NCBI RefSeq assembly: GCF_958298935.1
Contig: NC_084925.1
Location: forward strand, 11,653,001-11,717,000
DNA from: Phragmites australis
Taxonomy: Eukaryota > Streptophyta > Magnoliopsida > Poales > Poaceae
Direction: 5' to 3'
Length of the DNA stretch: 64,000 nt
Both the position numbers and the translations under genes were made by a program. How positions within the stretch are numbered: position 1 is the first letter of the stretch; every line of letters starts with the position of its first letter. The notes below the pieces were generated by a model, which was not told where the DNA came from, made no database searches, and saw only the letters and a program-made list of their open reading frames with translations. Of this stretch, positions 22,591 to 35,836 are shown in pieces.

Positions 22591-22872
22591 ATGTCCGCCT
22601 CCCCTCCCGCTCCCTGTGCCTCCTCCTCCCCCCGCCGCGCCGCCGCCGCCCCTGCAGGCCACCGATCCGCTCAGATCTCGCGCGAATCGGCGCCCCAGCG
22701 GCCCCCTGCGGCCCGATTCGGCGGCCGCGCGGCCAGGAACGGCGCCGGTTCGGGGCTTTTTTTGGCGGTGAGGTGGTGTGCGATTTCTGGCGGGTTCGGC
22801 CTTTCCGGGCCCCGTGGATGGATGCGGTGGAGCTGCCGCTGCCAGCGAAGGTGGATTTCGGGAAGATTTTGA
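22591..22872 (+). CDS. Upstream ORF overlapping the main start
   Basis: The first ATG after the TATA box (22591) opens a 93-codon frame rich in Ala, Pro and Arg. It ends at 22872, 55 bases past the proposed main ATG at 22818, in a different frame. Its start context (CCTAGATGT) is weak, while the main start has a G at +4. It resembles a regulatory overlapping uORF more than a protein gene. Expression is unproven. Confidence 0.4.
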   Translation: MSASPPAPCASSSPRRAAAAPAGHRSAQISRESAPQRPPAARFGGRAARNGAGSGLFLAVRWCAISGGFGLSGPRGWMRWSCRCQRRWISGRF

Positions 22873-25800
22873 CGCCGGCAGCGGCGGTGGAGGGGGTGGA
22901 CGGGGGCGTCGTCGGAGGTGGCGGCGGAGGCGGGGGTGGGGAGGTTCTGATGCGCTGCGCGGACGCGGATCGACGGCACGGTGGTGGTATAACCTCTTCC
23001 CGCTCCTTTTGTTCTGTCATGGTGGAAGAATTGGGTGTGATTTCGATTGTTTGTGGGAAGTCGATTTGACATCTCCTCGGCCTTTTTTTTGGTATGTAAA
23101 TGTTTTTTTCGCTGCAGTTGCTGGTATTAGTGGGGATGCTGGAGTGATTTGTTCTGGTTTGTAAATAATTTCTATTTTGTTTGAGATAACGGAGGGGAGG
23201 AAGGGGCTTCCGTTTTTTGTCTGATTCGTTTTCGTTATATGTTTGCTCGAATGAGTTCCCACTGCCGTGCAGCTATGCGTGTTAATGAATTGTGACACGA
23301 GAAGGAGAAGCCAAGTGGATAGGTTCTGTAACTCGTCACAGCAGTTGTGTGAGCTCTACTTGATGACGTTTGTGGCTTTGGTGTTAGTTTTGCTGGATTG
23401 GTTGGCCTCTTGTTTGCGACGAGCTATGCCGTGGCCCTGTTTTTGCTTATCTCTACTTGTCTGTGATAGATCACCTAGTGCTCCCTGTTTTTTGGCGGTC
23501 TGTAAATGCTTGTGACTGATTATATACGTAGTGCTACCTGCCTTTTGGTGATCTGTAAATGCTTGCGATTGGTTATGTAGTACTCCCTGATTTTTGGTGG
23601 TCTGTAATTGTCCTTTTTGACTGGTGTGCTCTTGCGGCGTTTATACGGTCCATGTCATAGTGAAACAAACTATAATTTTTGCTAGTGCCCCCCCTTTCCC
23701 TCTTTTGGCTCTGGTTTGGTATTTCTGTTGTTTGCGCAAGAAATCAGTTGTAAATGGTGACATTAACCAATACTTTTGTAATAACCATGATTGGTAGTTG
23801 TTTTATCCTAAAAGTGGGATACCTAGAGGTTTGGCTTGATAATGGCAGTAACTCCAATGGCTAGATTTTGTTGGTGTGTTAGACGCCCAGCAAATGCAGC
23901 ATAGTTTTGAGGTGACGTGTGGGTTCAGATCCTTTCACTGGTCACATTATTTTTCATGATTTGATTGTTGGCCTAAAAATTGATGAAATCATTCCCTTTG
24001 GCCTCATTTAGGCCAACTTTTTTTCTTTTCTTTAGCTTCTCTGGTACAAATATGAACATTGATCTGTATTTTCTGGAGTCTGTTTTGACTGTAGCATCAA
24101 TGAAGATATGACCTGTGCTTTTGTGTTTTGCCATTTTCTGTGGATTTGTTATTTTGCCATTTTGGAGGTTTTATACATTTGAGGGTCCCTGGCAAAGAAA
24201 TGAAAGAATATATTTAATGAAGTAATACATTAATGCGGCATAGCAGTTACGCTCTGATTCATTGCCATTATACTGTATTTTGACCCAAGGAGACATGATT
24301 TACCTTCTACCTTCTTACAACCAGATGGTCGGCTGTTCCACACTTCTACTATAGCTGACTTCAAACCTATTACAAAGTAGGTGTATGGTTTGTAGGCACT
24401 TGCTGACAGATGCCACTGAGCTTGTTGTCCTTGAAGTTTTCCTTTATAATGGTCCTACGTGCAGCAACAGATGTTTTTGTTCTTCTGCTGATGTATTCTG
24501 AGTATTTATTAGTGCTGAGTGGTCTCCCTTTGGAAACTTATGTTGTGATCCTCAAATGTATTCATGGTTATTTGTATGGATCTTTGTTTATTAAGAATGG
24601 GCAGGATTTGTGCCTATATTAATCCTCCAAGTTGGCTATCGCTTTGTGTTGAGCAACAAAAATAGCTGAAATTCGCGGCTGAGCCTTTCTGCAGCTGGTT
24701 TCCTTCAGGCTTGCTGTTATCATGTTCGATTATTGCACATGGGATTTCCAAGTATACCGCTCAGCTGCAGGTACATTGTGAGTCAGTTTCTCAGAGCTCC
24801 TTGCAACAGTGCAGCTGGAGAGTCATGCGTTCATGTTTACTGTTGACAAATGGATAGTTGCTCGCTCACTCTTGTACTGGTGTAGTGACCTTTCATTATT
24901 TGAACATGGAACCAACACTGCATCCTAGTTGGTTCTGCACCCTAATTCCGGTTGGACGTTGACCGCATTTTACTTGATTGTGTATTGAATTCCAGCAATG
25001 GCATGGACACTTTTTGGCCTAAATTTGTTGTTTGTTTGTTTTTCTTGTGAATCATGAGTATTTTCTATGAAAATCGATTTCATTCTTTCTACTTTTGAAA
25101 TATTTTATCTGCTTAGTTTCATTTTCTGTGCATCTGGAATACTGACTTAGGTTGTTGTTTTCATGTGTTGATCATTTGGCCAAAGGCGGGGGAGATTGGC
25201 TTGGATATTGAATTGCTATTTCCTTTTGACACATGGATTCATGTATATTATTTTAGCCTTCAAAAACATTTTGATGTCCTTCCTTTAAAGTGACAAATAA
25301 TTTATTCTGTTCCTTAGGAAATTTTCTTCTACACTGTAGGATTATTTTGACAATGAAATTTATATGTCTAAAGGTTTTTGCGCTGTGTATGTTTAAAAAA
25401 CTGATTACTGGTGACTTGACTGTTTTCAAAAACACATATGTGCAGATGTGAAGCAGCTCAACCAGAATGCAGAAAGCTATCCATCTTATAAAAGTAAAAG
25501 GACTTCTTTGGAGGTCTCTATGCACAAATCTCTTGGTCTTGGCTTCAAGTCTGAAAATAATGGCAAACGGGATTATCTTGGAAATGATACTGTTCTATCC
25601 TTGCATAAGCAAGATAGCAAGATAATGACCAAAAAAACCATAAAGTTGTTGGACGGTCCATCTTGTTCAAAAAGGCCAAAACTTGAGCCAGTACAAACTA
25701 CTAGAGATGCTGAAGATAAGGGACATGACTTCATGTCACAGAAGAATGTGCCTGAATTGATGCAGTGCACACCATCTGGTAAATTATAAAGTTTCATTTC

Positions 25801-28800
25801 TTCATTTACTGCTGTTTAATTTGACATAATATAGTTCTCATTTTATTATCCACAATACAACTCTCTGCATGCATTCATGGACTTTTTCTGGCCCTTTCCG
25901 ATTGTAGCTTTGTTATTTTGGCATTATAATATAGTTATAATGTTGCAATGATGAGTTCAGAGACCGGGGCAAAGCAATTGTGTTGCTCTGATATCAGTGA
26001 TATGCACACTGTAGCTTTGGGCTAAATGCATGCTATCTTGTTTTGATTCAACACCATTTTGTCAATGTAGTGATTTCCCTATTCCTGCTCTTCTCTCCTC
26101 TGTGGGGTCTCTCTTGTATTCAAATTCTTTACATAGGCTAGTCCATTGAAATTTCTAACATCTACCCTTAACCTTCAAGGAGAAATCAAGTCCTCCTTGC
26201 ACTAACAAAAATTTCCCTTCCAAAAGTTGGAGTGGTCTTGCCTTCGCTCTGCTCTGATTCATGCAGTCACCAGGAAAGTTTGCAATGTTGGGATGGAAGT
26301 TAAGTTTGTTGGGGACATGTTCAATCTTGGTGGCAATGAAGCTGTTTGCCTGGCAGAGTTGCATGGATACTGTACTCTTGTAACACTGAAAAGTGTGGCA
26401 CTGTAAATTTTTTAATATATGTTAGGTTGAACAATGAGTTTATAGGGATATTTCTCTAGGAATCTATTTTGTAAAGGCGAATGTGTAGTATGAATGGAAT
26501 GCTAAGCTTGTTGACTATTCCTGTTTATGCTGCTCTGATCGCTATATTTCTTAGTCCCACAAAGTTTATCCTGTAGAGTTGTACTGTCAGAATATCCTGA
26601 TTTAGAGAGGTCTTTCCTATTGGTGTTCCTCCTATGGGGGCTATGTTTCCATAGGCTAGGGTAACAGACAACTCATCTACGCTATACCCCGATATGCCAG
26701 GCTTTTATTGTCTTAATATACTAGAGTGATTTACGAGTCATGAACGTTTTGAGTAAATCTATTCAATTTAATTATCCTAGCCGAACTATAAACATCATCT
26801 AGCGATAGAATTTAATTGCTTAAAAAAACTAACAGCCGTTTTCAGTTGATTAACCTTTCTTTAATGAGCTCTGGTCAAGCGAAAGCTTGGATTTACCCTT
26901 CATCATGTATGGCCAGTCAAAAAAGGAAAAGTATGCGCCTTCCTCCTACTAGTAACCAGCCATTTGGCTCATATGAAATTAATAGCCAATATTTTCAATC
27001 ACAATCTGTTGTACTGTTTGCCAAACTCTGCTTTTATGATACATCTAGTTCCACTCTGCTGTGAGTGGTCATTTGGTTTATTCACTTTAATGCGCATGCT
27101 ACTGTTTAGTTTGATATTCTGACAACAAATACTTTTGCACTTATCCTAATTATACACAGAAAAATCTCGGTTGCTCAAGCAGAAGCGCATTTCTGATGCA
27201 AAGAGAATTGATAAGAAGAATGTTAGGTCTGGTGTCAGATCTAAATATGATTGTTTCTCATCAAAGGCTGGTTTAGCAAATTTTGATTCTGGTTTCTTGG
27301 GAAACAACGTGCTTGGTATGTAGCAACTGGTTGCAGCTACATCATGATTTTATTTCTTAGTGAATTCTACTAGTTATTTTTCTTTCATTGACTTAGATGA
27401 TTATACGATCTTAGTAGACAAGTGGATGTATAATGTCTTTTCTACGTAAATTTGCTTCTTTTCAGACATTGCACGCTTAATATATTAGATCTTTCTATAG
27501 GAAGGTTAGTTCTTGATCTATCAGTATCAATATATTCAATGCTGCACCAGTACATGTTAATCCAAGTGTTCATTTTGGACCTCTAATCATATGCCATTCT
27601 CCAAAGAAAAAGAATGTATTTGAGTTGTACTTTTACAAGATGGTTACTCTTCTGATCATTTATTTGACACTCTGTCATCTTAAGTAATAATTAGATGACA
27701 ATGAAATTTATTTATGCAATTTCTGTCAATTATAGCTAGTTGTGTGGATCTGTGACTTCTTTCTACATTTCCCGTAGTTGGTTTGTTTTTTGGTGGTCGA
27801 AAATTTGAAATTAGATCCTAGTGGCTGAAGTTTAATTGAACCTTACATCATAGTTTTGAGATATTTCTAGCAATACCATTTCTTTTTCCATCTGCCATTT
27901 AATATTTCTGAATAAAGGGTATAAATTGTCCCTGTGGCTCTACCCAACTTTTTTCCTTTGGAGTTTGTTCTTATTCTCACACAAAGATTGGCAGTCACCA
28001 TGGCATGACATGATTATTTTAGCTATCAGCGTTCAATTTTCTTTTTCCCTGTTGCTTTTGTGGATTCAAATCCCTGTTTTTGATAACAAAAAATGTTGTT
28101 AAACTTATTTTCCCTCCAGTCTTCTTTTTGGTGATTGATGGCACCTTTCCTTTGTTGCTTTGCATACCTTTAGTTGTATAAACTAATTGAAAACATGCTA
28201 CAGTCATGTCCAACAGTATAACAATTTTATTTATAGGTCTAAATGTTATTTCTGGGAGATCTGTGCCTCATATTGTTGATCAAACCTATTCTTGCATCAC
28301 AACTTACAGTGTTTGACATGTTTCTTCAGGGGCACATGGCCTTAAATCTGATATCTGTGACATCACAAATCACATTGAAAACCTCTCATTGAGCGAACTT
28401 CTCAGTGGCACTTATAAGTATTCCAGTTTAGGAAGAGAAAAAGGAAAGAAGGTATTGCGCACGAAAGATGAACTCCTAGTCTCTGTCAGAAAAGCCTTTT
28501 CCATGCTTTCTGGTATGGACGGTTACTGTGGAAAGGATGCTAATTTCATGCTGAGCCCTAAGCTTCCTTCAGCAAGCATATCTAGCTGTGAAGTCAAGGA
28601 GCAATCTGGTGACAAGCCATCCTCCTTGATTAAGGTAAGTAAAATTATTAGTCTTTCTACTATTATCCTGCCTTGAAGCTCCCGTAAAGCTCCTTTGATA
28701 TTTTTGATAATACTACCCAGGACTCTTCACAAATCAACATCTGCGATACTGCACTTTGTTGTCCAAAAGATATGCTGAGGCGTTTAACACTTCCACAAGG

Positions 28801-30225
28801 ACAAGATCTGGACTCTCTCTTATCACCTGTAAGTGAGAGCTCAGCTGCAGTTAAGCCTCATATGCCTTCCATGACAGTTCATGGAGCTAGTTTGCCGCCA
28901 TATCCTTGGTCACACTCACAGACTGGGGGTTACCGACCAAGTGTTGACTGTGGTAAACATGGGTCAAGTAGAAGTAACTCCCAGTGGCAATGGGTGAGAG
29001 TTGGATCCAATCTCACTCCTCTAGATTATGAAGATAAGTCTGTCCATAAAATTGATGATCTTCTACAAGAGATGGATGCAGCAAAATTATCTATCATGGA
29101 TTCGTGTGACGTACCGTATAATTTATGTGGCACAGAATCAACTTCCGGATCACTTGTACAAAATATTCACTCAAGAAAAAATGCAAGCGAGCATGGTTCT
29201 CAGCAACTGCAACCCCTGGACCATGGTGACTCTTCAGATGGTTTCCAGAAGCATGACAGTGAGCATTCTCTTTTGAAAACATCTCAAGGTATGCCAAATT
29301 CTATTAAGGAGCAAAAATTTTTTGTCGTGTACCAATTACTTTAATAAAATCGAAGTTGCTAAGAAATTCTTAATTAATTGGGCATTATTTTGCTTTGCGA
29401 TCACTACTCTAGATGTACTAAAGCTTTAGTGGCCTGCATATCTCAGTATCATAGTGATGACCTAAAGCATTTTGATGCCACATCTTTTTTTTTTAATCAT
29501 ATTTACTATCCTTTGCTAAAACGTAAGATTATGCAAGTTCAGCCAGACTAGAATCCCTTAGGATTTTTTTATCACTAGAGGTAAGTGCTCTACAGTATGC
29601 AGATTTCTAATACATCTGAAATACTATTTTCTGGGTCTTTCATTTGGTGTTACTCATTTTCAGTTTCTTATATTTTTTATGATTTACTTATGTGAGCTTT
29701 TCACAAGCAGCATCACCTATACTGCATGCTGCTGAAACCTTATGTGATATGAGAAGAAGCACTGAATCATGGAGTGCACAAGGCTACAGCAATGGGGCAA
29801 TTAAGTGGCCAAAATCACCATCTGAAAAGGTGATGAAGGCCCGCAAGCCCTCATCCCCATTTGGTACAGCCGAGAGCTCTTCAGGTTCTCATAATAGTGA
29901 TGCAACTCGGAATGGAAACAATCACTCTACTAAGAAAATAGTTGACAGGAAGAATGATTCTGCGCGCTTGAATAACCCTGGTAAGGGGCCTATAAGGTGG
30001 CCTGTTCCTATTGAAGACACTACATATCCTGTCAGGCCCGAGAGGGGATCAATGCTTGATATGAGGCAACCCCATGGCAATGGGGGAAGGCATCCGGTCC
30101 AGGTGTCATCACAGGCACGGCTTGAAAAGGAGTATGAGAACCAACAGAAGATGAGGAAAGCAACGTTGGCCTCTTCTCTAGGATCTGCAGGAGATTGGAA
30201 TAGGGAGAGGAACAGGAGAATGTGA
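22818..30225 (+). CDS. Six-exon nuclear-type protein of unknown function
   Basis: Joined coding exons are 22818-22986, 25446-25778, 27160-27315, 28330-28634, 28721-29288 and 29711-30225. They give 681 residues, with every junction GT-AG and in phase. The start MDAVELPLPAKVDFG is the first ATG of this frame downstream of the TATA box. The protein has a poly-Gly run near residues 30-40, a basic KRPKLEP patch, a Lys/Arg-rich stretch (SRLLKQKRISDAKR) and a segment LSLSELLSGTYKYSSLGREK. Further on are WQWVRVGSNLTPLD, and Ser-rich C-terminal parts with GPIRWPVP. It has no signal peptide or membrane segment. The basic patches suggest the nucleus. I do not recognise a characterised family, though it reads like a conserved plant protein. 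The first intron is 2,459 bp. The last acceptor could also be 3 bases upstream (29708), adding one Ala. Confidence 0.85.
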
Positions 30226-30968
30226 ATTGTACATTATTCATGTTGAAATCATAGGCTGCGGTATATTGTCTGGGACAGCGTAACCAGGCAACTGTTTCAT
30301 AAGAGGTCACAGCACATTGGGAGATGTGATAATTTAGGTGGCGGGTGATGTATCTATTGTGCATTTGTTGGTGTAACTGTTGTAACAAGTGTAATTTTCT
30401 TTTTATTACCGTCATATCACGGGTCTCTCACTGTCTCACCTTCTGCTGTGTATTACTAGTGTCTCTCCACCTACTATCGATGAAAGTAATAACAGGATGC
30501 CCGATAATTGCATTAGGGGGCAATACTCGAGAGTACTTCGCATCTTTGCCCAATTAGATGGTTGGAAGCTCAATACCATTTGTGGGCATAGTCATGTTCA
30601 ATCATCATCTCAGTTATGTTTAAACTCTCTTTGCCTTTTAAGATTACATCTTCTGATTGTGGCTGTGGCACGACTTGACTATGCTTTTGTAAGATAAACA
30701 CATTGCATGTGTCCAGCTGATAGAAGAACCCACAACTTGATTAGTGGTTCAAGCTGAAATTGTGTGCAGATATAATTTTTTTGTGACATGTCATTATGCA
30801 CTCAGTGGTTTGGATGTGTGTTTCGACTATCTTCAACATGTTTCATCTCCATGTTCATCGATGGAAAACAGGAGAAACTGAGGTGACTAGCGATTGCTGT
30901 GAGATAACTTTGGTGTCCTTTATTCACATGTATTGTACTTTCTTTGATTGCAAATATCGGTTGTTTTA
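30226..30968. other. 3' UTR and downstream DNA of the six-exon gene
   Basis: The transcript end is probably near 30385-30415, where TGTAACAAGTGTAATTTTC and a T-rich stretch resemble a plant polyadenylation region. No other gene is seen up to the Stowaway element. Confidence 0.4.
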
Positions 30969-31190
30969 GTCCTCTCATCTATTATCTAAATATAAGTTAT
31001 TTTTAATTTTTATGCATTTTTTTCTCGTTTGTTTTCGTCTTATTCTTGTTTAATAAATGCTACCACTCTCACAAATAAATAAGTTATCTTTTTCAATACA
31101 GAATAAATAAAAGACAGCAAGATTATTTGATCTACTTTCTTAATTCTTGTGTATAAATCTAAAACAACTTATATTTGTAATCGGAGTGAG
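30969..31190. mobile_element. Stowaway-type MITE, second copy
   Basis: The right end, on the opposite strand, is CTCACTCCGATTACAAATAT and continues AAGTTGTTTTAG. The left end GTCCTCTCATCTATTATCTA continues AATATAAGTTATTTTTA. TA flanks both sides (30967-30968 and 31191-31192). It is 222 bp, with no coding region, and belongs to a different subfamily from the copy at 2906. Confidence 0.75.
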
Positions 31191-31192
31191 TA

Positions 31193-32752
31193 TGTTACAG
31201 GTATGTTGCTTTAATGCATATGTGGAGTATTATACATACCAACTCCTGTTGATTGCTGACAAACATGAACATTACAATTTGGATGACATGTGTAACATAT
31301 CCGCTAAACAATGAACCCCATTGATTGTGCTTAGGGATGCAAGTTTAGGATTTTTTTTGGATCATTGGGTCAACTTAAAACTCATTTAATTGAATTAAAG
31401 ATTCACTTTTGCCTAATTAACTTAACAAAAAAATGAATTAAATAGCTATTCGTCTCAAAGGATGAGGCTATTTTCCTGAATAATTGTTGTTTCACAATGT
31501 ATGTCTTTGTTATGTCCATTGAGGCAGTCAAAATCACGGATGGTTTCTATTCTTATTGTGTGCTTCAATACTGTTACAGAAAATTGATGGTTGTAGTATG
31601 ATAAATCAGAGGGTAAGTGTAATTCAATCTCACTAACTATACTTTTAGTTTCGGAACATTCTTGTTAAACACTTAAATCATTGTGGAATTGCTGACCGAT
31701 TGAATTACGGTTCTGGAAACTGCAAGAAATAGTGGAAAATACGGTAGAATGATGTAGGATGGTTTATGACAATAATTCATTTTTGGATAAATACCATCAA
31801 ACACCTATGAATTATGACGGGCAAGTAACAAAACAAATTTGCTATAATGATTGTTTTAGGTAAGGGATCATTTGAAATTTATACCGTCAGATTCTCTTAA
31901 AGATCTCTGATCCAACCAATGATACCTTCTTCTCTGGCGAGTCTGTCATCTTCTTCGGTAAGTTTTAGGATCAGGGGTTGGGTGACCCCTAGGTTTTAGA
32001 GGGATGACTATGTAGCTAGGCCGGTTGAAGGGGGTGGAGGATCATAGTGGATGGGGCTGGCGATAGGGGTGCAGATTATGGGGCGGTAGGCACGAATTTG
32101 GTGATGGGAGCCGCCAGAGATGGAGGAGGGTGACATGGAAGCGTCCTGCCAGACACGACTAAGAAGGCATAGCCGTTGAAAGCTAGGAAGTGTGTAGAAG
32201 CGGTGACAAAGGGAGGGATGGAGGTAGAGGCGGCTGTCGGTGAGCCATGCAAGCGCCGGGGACAACAACGATGGACATGTGATAGGGAGTTGGTGCACAT
32301 GGTGGGGTTGAGCTTGGGGTGGAATAGTATGGGGATTAGGGTTAGCTGCTCTCTCTTACATGTAGTGGAAGCTCATATAGATTGTTGGATGGAGATCCAA
32401 AGCCCGAGGCTAAAAAGAAATAATGATTTTGAGGGGTAAAATCATGTTGTTGATATATAGACACTCCTAAAAAGAAAAGAATGGCAGAGATTAACTCTTG
32501 TGCAAAATACCAGAAAACCGTCACCAGCTTCACCCTCTCAACTTTCACATCCAACCACCAATTCTCACCTCCTCTTAATCCTCACCAAGAGCTTCCAATA
32601 TCATCATAGAACAACAAGACAATAACAATTGACCTCCATGACCAACCAGGCAACCACTTACTAGTTACCACACTTCTCTGCTACTTCACTCGTACCATTC
32701 TCCTACCTCTCTTACAACTACCCCGCCCTTCGCCTCTGCCTTCACCCGTGCC
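31193..32752. other. No gene seen
   Basis: The frames at 32008-32300 (minus) and 32176-32439 (plus) lie in a G-rich stretch and show no known domain. The rest is AT-rich. Confidence 0.4.
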
Positions 32753-33279
32753 ATGGACACCATTACCAACGCCGTTGTCAAGCCCCCATCGCTACGTCTC
32801 CGCTGCATGCTCCTTACATGCGGCATTGCCAGCATCGTCTTCACACGCTGACCATTTACCGCGTCCGCAAGCCCGTGGTGACAATGAACGCCATCTCCCT
32901 CAAGGACCCGGCCGGCACCGCCAATGCGTCGTTGTCGACGCACCTGGCGGTGGTGGCGGATGTGTCGGTGAAGAACCCAAACACGGTGTCGCTGTGGTAC
33001 AACCTGACAGAGATGTCGGTGTACTACCACACACGGTGCATGGGGGAGGTTGCAGGGACGGTGCACGCATGGCGCACGGTGCATCTGAACATGACGATGG
33101 ATGACGATGTCACCGTGGCGCACTCTTGGGGGACGTGGGGGTGGGTGCCATCGTGGTGACCCCAGCCATACAGGCACGTGCCCGTGCTCGGTGGCATGCT
33201 GTTGGAGATGAACTGCAATGTGATGATTGCCGTCTCCGACATCTCTATCCGCAACCAGAGCTACCTACAATGTGTCTGA
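32753..33279 (+). pseudogene. LEA_2 (NDR1/HIN1-like) gene, broken
   Basis: An ATG at 32753 opens a frame with a short hydrophobic segment (CMLLTCGIASIVFT), then stops at TGA near 32849. The family frame resumes one register over with LTIYRVRKPVVTMN, then VVADVSVKNPNTVSLWYN and TEMSVYYH, which is the LEA_2 core. A TGA at 33157-33159 interrupts it again, and the same frame continues to a stop at 33277-33279 with MNCNVMIAVSDISIRNQS, like the family's C terminus. LEA_2/NHL proteins are usually single-exon, membrane-anchored stress or defence proteins of about 200 residues, which fits the length here. One frameshift and one nonsense codon make it a pseudogene, unless they are sequencing errors. 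Repeat copy A starts 67 bases downstream. Confidence 0.75.
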
Positions 33280-33346
33280 TTGTAATCGAGCCGCCTAATT
33301 AAGTTGCATTGTGTTGCTTAGCACGTATGAACAGCTAGTTAGCACA

Positions 33347-35205
33347 TGTAGGACTGAGAAAGGTGACTAGAGTGGGGAGTGAATAGGAGCCTCACCAATT
33401 TCTTGAATGATCTATCCTAATCTTTTCACCCAACACACCTCAAATCAACACGTGAAAGTAACAAAATTGAGAGAAATAAAACACAATAAAAATCTCTGAA
33501 GAAAACATGGCTCTTATGGATGAATACGAACTCTAGGTTCCATAGAAATCAATTCGAAGAGTCATAGCCACAAAAATCTTGCAACTTGATTCACTTAGAT
33601 TTGAAGAAATAGACATCGGGTGAAGAAAGTCTCCAAGTTGATGATCTAGAGGTAAGGGATGGTTTAAGACCAACTCATAAATGATTCTTATCCCTTTAGT
33701 AACAATAAGAACAACTCCAACATGATGGTAAAATTCAGCTCTTCAACAAAAACAAAAATCACAATGAAACTCGAAAAACTTACAACCAAGTAAGGGAACC
33801 AAGAGAGAAAAACTAGAAGGAGATGAACACAAGCAGAAGAGTAAGCATAAACTTCATTGCTTGCAGAGGAACACCCTATTTTTGGTGGATTATAAAGTAT
33901 TTTTGCATACAAAAGCTCTCACCTAATACATAGGCTAAGCACTCCTTTATCCCTTCTAAAACCCTAGCCCACAACTCTCTAATGGCTGGCTCAAAAAGGC
34001 TCAAACAGTCCTCCCCCTCTATTTATAGCCTATTCCTTGTCACTTAAGTTTCCTAGATTATTCCTAAAATACCCTTCTGTTATAATACACATATACCTAC
34101 CACTGAGGATATTTTCATCCATCTTTTTCTTCGTCCATCGAACGACCATGGCGCCTTTATGACTTAGCTTCATCTCGATACAAGCTTCACGATGATGCCA
34201 CATACACTTCACATTTTTCCATGGTTTTAAAAGCCAAACAGCAAAACCACCTCACACACTTCTCAAAGCGTGACTCACCGCCACTTCCTTAAACCTTAAG
34301 AAGGCCACCCGATGTCGACGCGTGTACTCCGTCTTGTGATCTCGACCACCAACAAGTTTTTCCCTCTCCTGACCCCTCAGGCCGTCTTGTCACTTGTTCC
34401 GGCATTCTTTCACTTGATTTTGTCAACACACTGTCTTCATCCACCATCTCATGCCTTGCTTAATCCTGTTAATCCCGCCGTCAACTGTCAAGTTACATCT
34501 ATCACCTACACATGACAAGATAAGCACACACGTTTCTCTAATTCCATCTCTAATTAGTCATAATAAAAAATACTTGTAGAAATGCTCATCTCAGAAAAAT
34601 CGTGAACATCAGATCATCTGGTGTACACTCTTTCTGAGCACTGGACCATCCGGTGTATGTAATCCTATCTTCAATTGCACGAATGCAAAAACTCTGGAAA
34701 ACACTCTGATGAAGCCTCCGGTGTACACACGGGACCATACGGCGTGTACAAAAGCACTTTTTCCACTAAGCCCAGGGAAAACTTTTGGAAAATGTTTTGG
34801 TGAAGCATCCGGTGTGCACAATTACTCATCACCAGACTATCTGGTGTGTACAACCATTAGAAATGGCATTTCAACTTCTCATGGAAAATAGTCTGGTGTG
34901 TACTTCACTCTAGCACCAAACCATCCGGTGAACACTTAAATTTTTGCCTCTAACTTGAAATACTCTGGTGTGTTCAATTCACTGAACACCAGACCATCCA
35001 GTGAGTATAATTTTTTCTAACTCAGAGATGAAATCGCCAATTCCATTTTTATCTCCAACTTTGGTTAGTCACAATCAAAATCACGCATAAACAAGCTTAT
35101 GCAAACCAAACTCAACTCAATTTAGACATTATCAATAACTCAATTTAGACATTATCAATAACTCATCACATATAAACCAATATACATATCCACTTGTTTT
35201 CTCAG
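33347..35205. repeat. LTR-like repeat, copy A
   Basis: It starts TGTAGGACTGAG...GACTAGAG and ends near TTTTCTCAG. It shares with copies B and C the segment around CTCTCACCTAATACATA (33920), CTAAAACCCTAGC and a promoter-like TATTTATAGCC near 34020, and then CTTTATGACTTAGCTTC (34155). A possible 5-bp duplication TAGCA lies at 33340-33344 and 35206-35210, but it leaves two extra bases at the left edge. There is no coding region. It is probably a solo LTR or LTR fragment. Confidence 0.6.
34600..35010. repeat. Near-palindromic motif block in copy A
   Basis: Variants of ACCAGACCATCCGGTGTGTAC recur about every 30-60 bases. The core GACCATCCGGTG folds on itself. The block is shared in kind with copy B and absent from copy C. 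Confidence 0.65.
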
Positions 35206-35210
35206 TAGCA

Positions 35211-35836
35211 GAGTCCCATATGTTGTCGTTCATAGTGCCAATAATACTTGCTAACAATGTTAGCTTGAATGTACTATGCTGATTCAACATTCATTGCGAT
35301 TGCCTTTAAGTTGATCTTATGAGTAATTTTTGCAAAAAAACACTAACTTAGTCAAAACTATAAAAAAAAATCACACCTTCAGATATTAGTTTCGAAGAAC
35401 CTTTCCTTTATATGTATAATTTTTTTACAAACTCATATACCAAAGTTCGAGAAGAGCAACTGCAGTGGGTAGATGTCATTGTACGACACCCAGATCGGCT
35501 AGGTAAACAAGCCTCTCCAACAGGATGCTCGTCACCTCCTTTACAGTTTGATGCTACCAATGGAGGTGGCTGTGGTGTTTTCGGTGCCACTAGTTCATCG
35601 ATCCAGCTTTATCAGACAGTAGTCATGGTCCTTCAGCCCAACTCTTTGATTCTTGTACAAGTCAATTCTTTCTCTCCAAATCCAAAGTTCCCAAAACTCA
35701 AATTCTTAAATCTTTAGGAAAAGTCCGCATTTTAATGTGTATTCGACAAAAACAAGCAGTTTGCACGATGCTCAATCAAACGGATTGCCGAGCCTCCACG
35801 TTCTCGTGTTCCCATGTAAGGCTACTTCATTATCAT
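35211..35836. other. No gene seen between copies A and B
   Basis: The frame at 35412-35717 has no recognised domain. One arm of a 16-bp inverted repeat lies at 35776-35791. Confidence 0.4.

Noticed and set aside
22419..22817. N-terminal extension of the 22818 gene from an ATG at 22419
   Set aside because: This ATG lies upstream of the TATA box, so it is unlikely to be in the transcript. The downstream ATG fits the splice structure.
22511..23072. Minus-strand frames of 133-169 codons
   Set aside because: They are antisense to the GC-rich first exon and show no domain.
32686..33177. 163-codon minus-strand frame
   Set aside because: It is antisense to the LEA_2 pseudogene. The His/Arg-rich translation is a codon-bias artefact.
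33340..35210. TAGCA 5-bp target duplication of copy A as proof of a solo LTR
   Set aside because: The match is exact, but it requires the element to start CATGTAGG and end CTCAG instead of TG...CA, so it may be chance.
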